A DNA stretch of 17,532 bases, taken from DASSHC01 sp035693105. GTDB taxonomy: Bacteria; Chloroflexota; Chloroflexia; Thermomicrobiales; Thermomicrobiaceae. Within the stretch, counting starts at the first letter, position 1, and every line of letters starts with the position of its first letter. This document shows positions 6,126 through 13,580 of the stretch, one piece after another. Where the stretch lies: NCBI GenBank assembly GCA_035693105.1, contig DASSHC010000121.1:1-17532 (forward strand), written 5' to 3'. The position numbers were made by a program, and so were the translations under genes. The notes below the pieces were generated by a model, which was not told the origin of the DNA, ran no database searches, and saw only the letters and a program-made list of their open reading frames with translations.

Positions 6126-7508
6126 CTATACCCAGATCTCGGAGGTGCAGTCGCCGCCCGGATAGCGCATCTCGTGGGCGCGGGCCGGGCCGGCCGGCTC
6201 TTGGCTGAAGTCGACGTAGAAGTCCTGATTGACCGTGAGCCCGCCGCGCTCCGTGTCGCAGTCGATCTGGAGCAGATACGAGCCGCGCGTGGCCAGATCC
6301 GGGTAGAACTGATTATCCCAGACGCTGTAGAGCGAGTTCGTCACGTAGAGGCGCTTGCCGTCGAGGCTGAGCTGCAGCATCTGCGGCCCGGCGCCGAGCG
6401 TATGCCCCTGGACAGTCTCCGCTCTCCCGAGCACCCCGCCGACCCAGACCTGCCCCGTCAGCATCGGCCGCGCCGGATCGCTGACGTCGTACTGCCGGAT
6501 ATCGCCGTGTAGCCAGTCCGAGAAGTAGAGGTAGCGATCGTCCAGCGACAGCAACAGGTCGGTGATCAGGCCGGGCACCGGGAACGGCCAGCCGGCTACC
6601 TCGATCGGGTCGACCGCGATCACGTTGTCGGCTTGCCAGGCGCCGTCGGGTCCGCCCTGGTGGTAGTGCCACATGGTGCTGGAGAGGGCCGCGCCGACGA
6701 AGCCGTGCGCGCTGTCCGGATCGTGGTGGAAGCGGACTTCGAGGGGGATGAGGCCGTCCGCGCCCAGGTCGATGGTCTGTGTGATCTCGTGCCTGTCCCA
6801 ATCCCAGAAGTGCAACCGCTGCCCGTACTTGCCGGCGCCGACATCGTCCAGGTTGAAACCCTGGCGGTAGGTGCTGGGAGCCGCCCACTCGCTGCTGATC
6901 ATCACGTTGTGGCGCGGCTGGTACCAAAAGTCGTAGTTGAACCGCATGTTCGTTGCGTTGCGCTCCCAGCGGCCCGCGATGTTGAACTCCTGGTCGAGCA
7001 GGAGGAACCCGCCCGGCCCCTCACCGTCGCGATCGCCGAGCATCGAGATCATGACGTGCCCATCGGCGAGGCAGTGGACCGTGTGCGGCGCGGAGAGATT
7101 GACCTTCTCCTTGATCTCGTCGCCCTCGATCACTTTGTGCATCGTCGGCGCACGATCGTCGGACGCGTCGAGGACGTGAATCCGACTCGATGCATTGCCC
7201 GGCACGATCAGGAAGCGTCGCTCGGCGCACTGATCGGTATGGCACGACGAGCACGCATTCCAGCCGAAATGGTGCAATTCGTCACCAACGTTCGGCATGA
7301 CTGTCCGATTGATGACCTGCGAATAGGTCGATGAACTCGGATCGACGTCGATCGTCGCCAGGTAGTCCGGCTCCTCGATACCGGTCCCCTCGTAGAGGGC
7401 GACGGTATAGAGCACCTTCTCCGGCTCGGCCTGCATTGCCTCCTGTGGTGAGGCGTATCCTGGGCCGTGGTGCTCGTGTTCCTGATGGTGCGTTTGGTGG
7501 CCTGACAT
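6126..7508 (-). CDS. SBP56/SELENBP1-family selenium-binding protein, probable methanethiol oxidase
   Basis: A 460-residue protein alignable by eye along its length with animal SELENBP1 and bacterial methanethiol oxidase (MtoX), which convert methanethiol to formaldehyde, hydrogen sulfide and hydrogen peroxide in a metal-dependent reaction. Family blocks: HHFGWNACSSCH (79-90, with the Cys pair at 86 and 89 that includes the selenium-linked Cys of SELENBP1), then APHTVHCL, YDFWYQPRHNVMISSEWAAP, HFWDWDRHEI, GLIPLEVRFHHDP, GLITDLLLSLDDRYLYFSDW, LHGDIRQYDVSDP, GPQMLQLSLDGKRLYVTNSL and the terminal RYPGGDCTSEIWV. The N-terminus is His-rich (HQTHHQEHEHH). No clear signal peptide is seen, so it is likely cytosolic, unlike periplasmic MtoX. 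The ATG at 7508 has AGGAAGGGG 8 bases upstream. The palindrome at 7705-7722 matches the one upstream of the DsrE-family gene. Confidence 0.93.
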   Translation of the reverse strand: MSGHQTHHQEHEHHGPGYASPQEAMQAEPEKVLYTVALYEGTGIEEPDYLATIDVDPSSSTYSQVINRTVMPNVGDELHHFGWNACSSCHTDQCAERRFLIVPGNASSRIHVLDASDDRAPTMHKVIEGDEIKEKVNLSAPHTVHCLADGHVMISMLGDRDGEGPGGFLLLDQEFNIAGRWERNATNMRFNYDFWYQPRHNVMISSEWAAPSTYRQGFNLDDVGAGKYGQRLHFWDWDRHEITQTIDLGADGLIPLEVRFHHDPDSAHGFVGAALSSTMWHYHQGGPDGAWQADNVIAVDPIEVAGWPFPVPGLITDLLLSLDDRYLYFSDWLHGDIRQYDVSDPARPMLTGQVWVGGVLGRAETVQGHTLGAGPQMLQLSLDGKRLYVTNSLYSVWDNQFYPDLATRGSYLLQIDCDTERGGLTVNQDFYVDFSQEPAGPARAHEMRYPGGDCTSEIWV

Positions 7509-7847
7509 GAAGGCTTCCCCTTCCTCGCTTGCGATGGCGGATCGCCGGCCGGAGCACCAGCCCTTGTCGAGCTGCTGCGTTCGTCAGCGGCAAGTGGTAG
7601 ATCGGCCGTCGAGGGCAACGTTCGGCGGGCGAAGCTCCCTGCCCTCCCCTCCCGACCGAACCGGCGTGCGTGCCACTATGGTCTGAAAAACGGGGGGCGC
7701 CGGCATCGGACGAACGTCCGATATCCCCGGGGCGGAGTTTGGGGGGTTGACGACAACGGGTGAGGTGGGATCAGCGCGCGGGCGCGCTGCCACGAGGCCG
7801 TGGCCCGCCTGGAGAGTGGCGCCGGCGCGGCTCGATCGCTCGACGGC
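7509..7847. other. 339-bp gap: leader of the SBP56-family gene
   Basis: No convincing gene lies here. It holds the palindrome at 7705-7722. On the minus strand a -10-like CATAGT (7680-7675) starts 25 bases downstream of it, close to the spacing seen at the DsrE-family gene. That would give a leader of roughly 160 bases before the SBP56-family ATG. A 69-codon open frame at 7584-7793 (minus) overlaps the palindrome and has no ribosome site or family features. Confidence 0.5.
7705..7722. promoter_or_regulatory. 18-bp palindromic operator candidate upstream of the SBP56-family gene
   Basis: The second perfect copy of ATCGGACGAACGTCCGAT, preceded by C as in the first copy. It lies 197 bases upstream of the SBP56-family start. 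The flanking sequence differs from the copy at 3982-3999, so the identity is confined to the palindrome. This points to a protein-binding site rather than a duplicated segment. Confidence 0.7.
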
Positions 7848-8864
7848 TCAGACCGGAAGCGCTTCGACGATGCTGGTGTCCAGCGCGGTCGGGATCACCC
7901 GCGCCAGGTGGAAACCGGCGCCCGCGAAGAGCGCGGCGAACTCCTCCGGCGTTCGCTCCTGCCCGCCGGGATTGACCAGCATGTTGAGATCCGCCAGCTT
8001 GCCATCGCTTCCCGTATTCGGCGGCTCGATCAGGCGCTCGATCACCAGCAGGCGGCCGTCCGGGGCGATCGCCCGCCGGCAGGAGCGCAAGATCGCGCTC
8101 GCCTCGGCGTCTTCCCAATCATGGAGGATGAAGCGCAGCAGGTAGGCGTCGCCGCCCTCGGGCACCGCCGCGAAGAAGTCGCCTCCGACGAGCTCGCAGC
8201 GCCCGGCGACGTTCGCCTCGCGCAAGAGTTGCCCCGCCCGGGCCACCACCGCCGGCTGGTCGAAGAGCACGCCCCGCAGGTTGGGATGGCGCGCCAGGAT
8301 GCCGGCCAGCAGCGCGCCCTGCCCACCGCCCACGTCGACGACGCGGCGGAAGCGGTCGAAGTCATAGGCGGCCAGCACCGCCGCGGTGTTCTGGCGCGAG
8401 AGGCTCGTCATCCCCCGGTCGAAGATCGCTTCCTCCTCGGGTCGCTGCGCCCGGTATTCCCAGGGGCTCATGCCGAAGAGGTGGCGGAAGGCGTTCTGGC
8501 CGGTCTGGATGCTGTACAGCAATTGACCCCAGGCATGCCAGTGCGACTGGCTGGCGCGATTCACCGCCAGCCCGGCGAGCGACTCAGCCATGTCGGTGCG
8601 CAGACAATCACCCAGCGACGTGAGGGCGAAACGGCGGCCCTCCTCCTCGTGGAAGACGCCCACGCTGGCCAGCGCGCGAAGGAGGCGGTAGAGCGCGCGC
8701 GGATTCGCGCCACAGGCGGCGGCGAGGTCGTCGCTGCTGCGCGCACCGCCGGCCAGCAGATCGGCGACGCCGAGCGCGGCGGCCACGGCGATGGCCTGCG
8801 AGATCTGGTAGCCGTCGATCAGGCGCAGCAGCGCCATCGAAGGCCGCTCGTCACTCGATTGCAT
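7848..8864 (-). CDS. SAM-dependent methyltransferase of the O-methyltransferase (plant COMT/actinobacterial) type
   Basis: A 338-residue protein with the two-part build of this family. An N-terminal helical dimerisation/winged-helix domain (about 10-95, with GVADLLAGG and LYRLLRALASVGVF) precedes a Rossmann methyltransferase domain (about 165-338). SAM motif I is VVDVGGGQG (175-183), motif II includes GVLFDQP (198-204), GGDFF lies at 227-231, and the LHDW tetrad at 247-250 holds the His used as base in O-methyltransferases. Members methylate hydroxyl groups of small aromatic or polyketide metabolites; the substrate here is unknown. The ATG at 8864 is chosen for GGGGAGG about 6 bases upstream; an ATG at 8885 would add 7 residues. 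It lies 183 bases past the CoA transferase gene and precedes the SBP56-family gene, but a shared transcript with the latter is doubtful given the operator and 339-base gap. Confidence 0.88.
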   Translation of the reverse strand: MQSSDERPSMALLRLIDGYQISQAIAVAAALGVADLLAGGARSSDDLAAACGANPRALYRLLRALASVGVFHEEEGRRFALTSLGDCLRTDMAESLAGLAVNRASQSHWHAWGQLLYSIQTGQNAFRHLFGMSPWEYRAQRPEEEAIFDRGMTSLSRQNTAAVLAAYDFDRFRRVVDVGGGQGALLAGILARHPNLRGVLFDQPAVVARAGQLLREANVAGRCELVGGDFFAAVPEGGDAYLLRFILHDWEDAEASAILRSCRRAIAPDGRLLVIERLIEPPNTGSDGKLADLNMLVNPGGQERTPEEFAALFAGAGFHLARVIPTALDTSIVEALPV

Positions 8865-9047
8865 GGCGCCCTCCCCTACGCTCATCCCGATGTTCCCGCT
8901 GGTCGCCCTCGGAATAGGCGGGATTGTACCTGGGGCGATGTTGAAGAGCCAGATGCGTGATGGGGAGCGGCAGGTGGGCAGGAATCCGTGAAGACGCGCG
9001 GGCATGACCGCGCGGGCAGGTGCCGGGGTGAGCGGTCGTCCGTCTAG

Positions 9048-10250
9048 CTAGATCACGCCCTCGTCGCGCAGGCGGGCGATCTCGTCGGGCGAGAGGCCGA
9101 GGCGGCTGTGCAGCACCTCCTCGGTCTGCTCGCCCAGGAGCGGCGGGTGACGCCGCACCGAGGCGGGGGTCTCCGAGAGCTGGACGGGGATGCCGGCCAG
9201 GCGCACGCTGCCGGCGGTCGGGTGCGGCACCTCGACCAGCATGTCGCGGTGCCGCACCTGGGGATGGGCGAAGACGCGGTCGACGGTGTTGATCGGCCCG
9301 CTGGGGATGCCGGCCGCGGTCATGGCCGCCAGCCAGTCGTCGGCGTCGCGCGTGGCGAAGATCTCTTGCAGCAGTGGCACCAGCGTGTCGCGGTTCGCCA
9401 CGCGCTGCGGATTGGTGGCGTAGCGCTCGTCGTCGGCCAGCTCGGGCCGCCCGACGATCCCGGCCAGCGCGCGGAACTGGCGGTCGTTGCCGACCGCCAC
9501 CGTCATCCAGCGGTCACGCGCGCGGAAGGTCTGGTAGGGCACGATGTTGGGGTGGGCGTTGCCGAGCCGGCCCGGCACCGTGCCCGAGATGAGGTAGTTG
9601 CTGCCGACGTTGGCCAGCCAGGCGACCGCCGAGGCCAGCAGCGCGGCGTCGATGCGCTGGCCGCGCCCGCTGACATCGCGCGCGTGCAGCGCCGCCAGGA
9701 TGGCGTTCCCGGCGAAGAGACCCGTGGTTATGTCGACGATGGCCACGCCGACCTTCGTGGGCTCGCCCTCGGCCTCGCCGGTGATGCTCATGATCCCGGC
9801 CTCGCCCTGGGCCACGAAATCGTAGCCGGGGTGGTCGGCGTAGGGGCCGGTCTGGCCGTAGCCGGTGATCGAGCACCAGATCAGGCCGGGGTTGTCGGCC
9901 GAGAGCGCCGCGTAGCCGATGCCCAGGCGGTCGAGCGCGCCGACCTTGAAGTTCTCGACCACGATGTCGCTCTGGCGGGCCAAAACGCGCAGGATCTCTC
10001 GCCCCCGCTCGCTCTTGAGGTTGAGCGTGACGCTCTGCTTGTTGCGGTTGATGCTGAGGTAGTAGGCGCTCTCGCCGCCGGCCCAGGGCGGCCCCCAGGC
10101 GCGGGTGTCGTCGCCGCTGCCGGGCTGCTCGATCTTGATGACCTCGGCGCCGAGGTCGCCCAGCACCATGGTGCAGTAGGGCCCGGCCAGCACGCGCGAG
10201 AGATCGAGCACCCGAATGCCGTGGAGCGGTCCGCGCTCACCCTCCGCCAT
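9048..10250 (-). CDS. CaiB/BaiF family (class III) CoA transferase
   Basis: A 400-residue cytosolic enzyme that moves CoA between carboxylic acids through an aspartyl-CoA anhydride, as in formyl-CoA transferase, CaiB and BaiF. Family signatures: GIRVLDLSRVLAGPYCTMVL (11-30), GDLGAEVIKIEQPGSGDDTR (31-50), INRNKQSVTLNLKS (67-80), SITGYGQTGPYADHPGYDF (127-145) and the catalytic aspartate predicted as Asp173 in VDITTG. The C-terminal half has the usual swap domain (GNDRQFRALAGIVGRPEL, then GIPSGPINTVDRVFAHPQV). The substrate cannot be named from sequence. The ATG at 10250 begins the homology and has AAGG and GAGGTG just upstream; a farther ATG at 10298 adds 16 unlikely residues. TATGAT at 10299-10294 on the minus strand may be its -10 box. 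Confidence 0.93.
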   Translation of the reverse strand: MAEGERGPLHGIRVLDLSRVLAGPYCTMVLGDLGAEVIKIEQPGSGDDTRAWGPPWAGGESAYYLSINRNKQSVTLNLKSERGREILRVLARQSDIVVENFKVGALDRLGIGYAALSADNPGLIWCSITGYGQTGPYADHPGYDFVAQGEAGIMSITGEAEGEPTKVGVAIVDITTGLFAGNAILAALHARDVSGRGQRIDAALLASAVAWLANVGSNYLISGTVPGRLGNAHPNIVPYQTFRARDRWMTVAVGNDRQFRALAGIVGRPELADDERYATNPQRVANRDTLVPLLQEIFATRDADDWLAAMTAAGIPSGPINTVDRVFAHPQVRHRDMLVEVPHPTAGSVRLAGIPVQLSETPASVRRHPPLLGEQTEEVLHSRLGLSPDEIARLRDEGVI

Positions 10251-10340
10251 CACCTCGCCTTTCCGCGCACGCCCGTTCGTCCGCCGCCAGCCTATCATAG
10301 CGGCGGCGGCCTACGGCGGGGTTTGGTGCCACGTGGCGCG

Positions 10341-10652
10341 CGAGAATGGAATTCCCGCGCTGAGTCCAAGAAGCCCACTGAAGGGGCTGAGTATTGGGGT
10401 GGCACCAGTCACGGAGAGCATGATCCTCGAACACCAGAGTGATGAAGCGAGGCAGGAGAGATCCTTCGCTACGGCTCAGGATGACAGGAGTTACGGCTGT
10501 CATTGCTCTGTCATGCTGAGGCTGCGGCCTCAGCATCTCTCCTTGCGGTGTCTGTCGCCTGCGTTCCGGTCCCCCCCGCCGTCGGTGGCGCACGAAAGCT
10601 CAGCCCCTTCAGTGGGCTTCGTGGACTCAGCCCGAGAATTTTATTCTCGGGC
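10341..10652. mobile_element. MITE-like element of about 310 bp with long inverted ends
   Basis: Bases 10360-10391 and 10599-10630 are inverted repeats of 32 bases with one mismatch, containing GAAGCCCACTGAAGGGGCTG. The match continues outward with more mismatches through a GAGAAT/ATTC block on each side, reaching about 50 bases. The right end carries its own hairpin, CCCGAGAAT-TTT-ATTCTCGGG (10631-10651). The interior has a second inverted pair (CTCAGGATGACAG and CTGTCATGCTGAG) and no coding potential. It fills most of the gene-free gap from 10251 to 10706. Mobility is inferred from structure; no target-site duplication was recognised. Confidence 0.55.
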
Positions 10653-10706
10653 GGCGGGTGACTCCAACGCCCGTCGGCGGCCGCTGAGCGGCATTGGCCG
10701 CTGGCC

Positions 10707-11033
10707 TCACAGGCAGATGATCGAGTCCTCGCTGCCGAAGCGGTTCGGCTCGTGGCGGTCGGCGGCGGTGTCGTTGACCCAGCGGTCGCCGTCGAGCAGG
10801 TAGCGGAAGCGGTAGTCGGTCCCCGGCTTGAGCGAGACGGTGGTGGCAAAGCTCCCATCCTTGCGCCGCTTGAGCTGGCGCGCGGCCGGATCCCAGTCAT
10901 TGAAGTCGCCGAGCAGGCTCACCGACTCCGCCTCGACTTCGGCCGGCAGTTCGAAGGTCACGCGGCACGAGCGGCCGGTCTTGGTGTACTCCTTGACGAT
11001 CAACGGTTCGATCTCCTTCTCATAACGCAGCAT
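10707..11033 (-). CDS. Stand-alone AMPK-beta/CBM48-like (isoamylase early-set) domain protein
   Basis: This 108-residue protein is a single immunoglobulin-like early-set domain of the kind found in glycogen-branching and isoamylase enzymes and AMPK beta subunits, where it binds alpha-glucans. Diagnostic pieces are VTFELPAEVEAESVSLLGDF (25-44), GDFNDWDP (42-49, the family GxFNxWxP pattern), RRKDGSFATTVSLKPG and YRFRYLLDGDRWVNDTAADR. A short N-terminal helix (MLRYEKEIEPLIVKEY) precedes it. There is no catalytic domain, so it probably acts as a glucan- or protein-binding partner. It is transcribed alone on the minus strand between the 310-bp repeat and the nitroreductase-family gene. The ribosome site before the ATG at 11033 is weak (GCGAGC). 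Confidence 0.85.
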   Translation of the reverse strand: MLRYEKEIEPLIVKEYTKTGRSCRVTFELPAEVEAESVSLLGDFNDWDPAARQLKRRKDGSFATTVSLKPGTDYRFRYLLDGDRWVNDTAADRHEPNRFGSEDSIICL

Positions 11034-11139
11034 CTCACAGCTCGCTGGACCCGATTGGTTCGCCTCCGAGCCGGTGAGCGCAAGTCTGCCTGAGAAGGCT
11101 ATGCTGATGCAAACGAATTGCCTGGGGAGACGCGCGGAG

Positions 11140-11679
11140 CTACTCGCCGCGCGTCCGGGGGTGGAAGGCGACCAGGCGCACCGCCGCGGCGAAGGCGCGC
11201 CGCTCCGCCGCGCGCTCGCTGATGCGGAAGCCGAAGACGCGCTCCAGGATGCTGGTCGCCAGGCGGTGCTCGACGGCGTAGCGCGCCAGCTCGTGATCCG
11301 CCTCGTCGAGCGTCAGGACGCGCTGCTCGGGGACGTAGCGCCGGCCGGCCGTCTCGACCTGCAATGCCGGATGCCGCCGGATGTTGCGGAACCAGTCGCT
11401 CCCCGGCCCCCAGGCGGCGATGACGATGCTGGCGCGGCTGGCCGGGTCGTAGCGGATGACCTCCAGCGGCGTGCGGTAGATCAGGCCGCTGCGCCGTCCC
11501 TGGTGCGTCAGCAGGAGGAAGCGGTGCCCCAGCAGGCGCCCGAGCCGCAGGTCGAAGAGGAGGATCGGCGTCTTGAGGGCGACGCGCAGGAGCGCGTTGG
11601 GCCGCGACGGCAGCCGCCCGCCCGAGCCGGGCGCTGCCGCCCGCGCATGGTCGTCCGCCACCCCTCGCTCACCTGCCAC
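11140..11679 (-). CDS. Deazaflavin (F420)-type nitroreductase-family protein (DDN-like)
   Basis: A 179-residue cytosolic split-barrel protein of the actinobacterial/Chloroflexota DDN family, whose members use cofactor F420 to reduce nitro compounds, quinones or lipids. Visible signatures are LLLTHQGRRSGLIYRTPLEV (54-73), AAWGPGSDWFRNIRRHPALQ (88-107, the family WxxNlxxxP phosphate-contact region) and a YVPEQR strand (115-120). The substrate is unknown, and F420 use is assumed from family membership. The GTG at 11679 is chosen as start because AGGGAG lies 6 bases upstream. An ATG at 11757 would add 26 residues of low-complexity sequence with no family match. A near-perfect 22-bp inverted repeat at 11793-11814 lies upstream. 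Confidence 0.85.
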   Translation of the reverse strand: MAGERGVADDHARAAAPGSGGRLPSRPNALLRVALKTPILLFDLRLGRLLGHRFLLLTHQGRRSGLIYRTPLEVIRYDPASRASIVIAAWGPGSDWFRNIRRHPALQVETAGRRYVPEQRVLTLDEADHELARYAVEHRLATSILERVFGFRISERAAERRAFAAAVRLVAFHPRTRGE

Positions 11680-11792
11680 AACACTCTCCCTCGCCTCCCG
11701 CCCGTTCCCGATCGCCGCCGATGATCGGGGCCGCCCGGCGCGGCCGTCAACCCCCATCGCGCCGCATCGGCCGGCAGCGCTACCGCGCGCAT

Positions 11793-11814
11793 GATTCCTG
11801 ACTCATCAGGAGTC
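11793..11814. promoter_or_regulatory. Imperfect 22-bp inverted repeat, possible operator of the nitroreductase-family gene
   Basis: GATTCCTGA and TCAGGAGTC are 9-base arms with one mismatch around CTCA. The site is 114 bases upstream of the GTG start. A TTGGAC element on the minus strand lies just upstream of it, with the arms falling in the would-be promoter spacer. No second copy was seen in the window, so the regulatory reading is weak. Confidence 0.3.
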
Positions 11815-11869
11815 CAATCAGTCGTGCGAATGGCACAACAGATGCGCACGCTGGACACGAACGACGAAA

Positions 11870-11892
11870 CGGGGCGAGACAGTCTCGCCCCG
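11870..11892 (-). terminator. Intrinsic terminator after the DUF922-like gene
   Basis: CGGGGCGAGAC and GTCTCGCCCCG are perfect 11-base arms around one base. On the minus strand the stem is followed by TTTCGTCGT. It starts 36 bases after the stop codon of the gene ending at 11928. The short T-run makes it moderate rather than strong. Confidence 0.7.
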
Positions 11893-11927
11893 CTCATTAT
11901 GCCGCTCGCCCGGGTGACCGTCGCACC

Positions 11928-13286
11928 CTAGGGGAAGTCGGGCACGTCGTCGTGCTGGGCGTCGTAGTCGGCGAGCAGTTGCTTGACCTGCTTGGTCGCG
12001 TTCGAGGCCGCGGTCGAGCCTTTGGAACAGGCGGCGCCATTGACCGCGTCGGTGACCAGGTGCGCGTTCGCGATGATGATGTCCATCTGCGCCCGCTGAT
12101 GCGCCGCCATGGCCGGGACGAAGGCCGTCCAGCGCGCTTTCAGCTCCGGCGAGGCGTCCCCCGGCTGCTCCCAGAGCGGGTCGGTGAACTGGATGGAGTA
12201 CGTCACGGTCGGCTCGGTGATGTAGCAGGTGCCGTCAGCGTTCTTGACCTGCTTGCTCTTCCAGGTATAGACCCAGCTCGTGACCCAGATCGTGTTCTTC
12301 GACGGCTCCATCGTCTGCAACTGCGTGTCGATATCGTCCGTCGTGCTGCCGCCGAAGGCGTAGTAGCTGACGGTCGCCGGCGTGATGTCGGTTCCGGCGA
12401 TCTGGCCGCGGTCAGCAAGCGGGTCGCTGTTGTAGCGCCAGCGATAGTAGTGCTGGCCGACGTTGCCCGCCTCGACCCGCCAGCCGGCGGGATTGTCCGG
12501 CGTGTAGGTCAGCACGCGACGCTCGAAGACCTGGACCAGCACCTGCTTCTGGACGCCGCCCACCTTGACGGTCGTCCAGTAGGGCTCGGTGATCGGATAG
12601 CCGGTGGCGTAGAAGGCGTTCAGGAAGAGCGGCGCGACGGTGTCATGGTTCTTATCCCAGACGACACCGGAGCTGGTCATGAAGCTCCAGAAGACACTGG
12701 CGACGGTATGCTTGGTCGGCGCCCCGACATCCTGATAGCTGACAGCGTAGCGCTTGAGCGCGCCGTTGCTGCCGACGCTCCCATCACGGTTGACCGTCTG
12801 ATCGATCAGCCAGCCCGCGGGATTCGGCGCGTAGCCGAGTAGCCCGGTGAAGCTGGCGTAGGTCGGGCCGTTCGGGTCGTCGGGGTCACCGGCCACGTTG
12901 ACCTGTGCCGGCCCGTGCTGCTCGAAGGTGAGATCGCCGAGCTGCATCTTGCCCGTCACCAGCTCTTCGGCCAACAGACCGTTCGTCACCGCCCAGATCG
13001 AGCCAGTCTGCCCGCTGTCGTTGATCTCCATGCGGCTCTTGTCGAAGTACTCGACCCAGCGCTTGCCGCCCGTCGCCTCGGCGTAGCGCTCCTGGATCAG
13101 CGGCGCGTTGGTGTTCGGCCCCCACATCCAGGTGCGGCTGACCGAGCCGCGCGCGACCGGATCGTCGGTGCGCATCCAGGTGTTCTTGAAGCTATCCCCG
13201 GTGTTGGTCGCCGCCGACGCACCCGAGATGCCGAGGGCGCTGACGAGCAACACCATCACCAGGCCAAGCAGGCGTACTCTCCCCAT
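11928..13286 (-). CDS. Secreted Chloroflexota-type protein with C-terminal DUF922-like domain
   Basis: A 452-residue exported protein. It has a signal peptide (MGRVRLLGLVMVLLVSALGI, cut near ASA at 23-25). Two extracellular modules follow that I associate with Chloroflexota surface proteins: a segment with VSRTWMWGP, WVEYFDKSRMEI and VAGDPDDPNGPTY (about 33-145), and one with LFLNAFYATGYPITEPYW, VFERRVLTYTPDNPAGW and GNVGQHYYRWRY (about 220-285). The C-terminal part (about 303-415) resembles DUF922, a predicted secreted zinc-protease family: a VSYYAFGGST strand, a C-x-I strand, then WTAFVPAMAAHQRAQ. The family HExxH zinc motif is HQRAQ at 396-400 here, so protease activity is doubtful. The ATG at 13286 has AAGGGAG 9 bases upstream. 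It is divergent from the PLP-enzyme gene. Confidence 0.85.
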   Translation of the reverse strand: MGRVRLLGLVMVLLVSALGISGASAATNTGDSFKNTWMRTDDPVARGSVSRTWMWGPNTNAPLIQERYAEATGGKRWVEYFDKSRMEINDSGQTGSIWAVTNGLLAEELVTGKMQLGDLTFEQHGPAQVNVAGDPDDPNGPTYASFTGLLGYAPNPAGWLIDQTVNRDGSVGSNGALKRYAVSYQDVGAPTKHTVASVFWSFMTSSGVVWDKNHDTVAPLFLNAFYATGYPITEPYWTTVKVGGVQKQVLVQVFERRVLTYTPDNPAGWRVEAGNVGQHYYRWRYNSDPLADRGQIAGTDITPATVSYYAFGGSTTDDIDTQLQTMEPSKNTIWVTSWVYTWKSKQVKNADGTCYITEPTVTYSIQFTDPLWEQPGDASPELKARWTAFVPAMAAHQRAQMDIIIANAHLVTDAVNGAACSKGSTAASNATKQVKQLLADYDAQHDDVPDFP

Positions 13287-13322
13287 GCCGGGACACTCCC
13301 TTACCCCCACACGCCGACAAAA

Positions 13323-13361
13323 ATCCATCCGGGATCGCCGTCGGGTGCTGCCAGGATGGAT
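13323..13361 (-). promoter_or_regulatory. Leader hairpin with T-run upstream of the DUF922-like gene
   Basis: On the minus strand ATCCATCC (13361-13354) pairs with GGATGGAT (13330-13323) around a 23-base loop, and the right arm runs into TTTTT. The shape is that of an intrinsic terminator or attenuator 36 bases upstream of the ATG. The rest of the divergent 294-base gap holds no gene. No known riboswitch core was recognised. Confidence 0.35.
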
Positions 13362-13580
13362 GAATGGTGATCGAAGAAAGATTACGCAACGGCCGGGCGC
13401 GCCGGGAGGCGCCAAAAGTCCTATCCGGACGGGTGCAAACGTCGCGTCGCGCGCCGCCCCCTGTACGCGGCACGGGCGCCGAATCTTCCAGCAAGGACGC
13501 GACAGCCGGCGCGCGGCGCGCTAGCATGGGGCCGCCGAGGCGCTCGGCACGGCCGGCGGAAGGATGGAAGAGGGAGTGCG

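Noticed and set aside
7584..7793. 69-codon minus-strand open frame upstream of the SBP56-family gene
   Set aside because: It overlaps the operator, has no ribosome site and shows no domain; it is most likely leader sequence.
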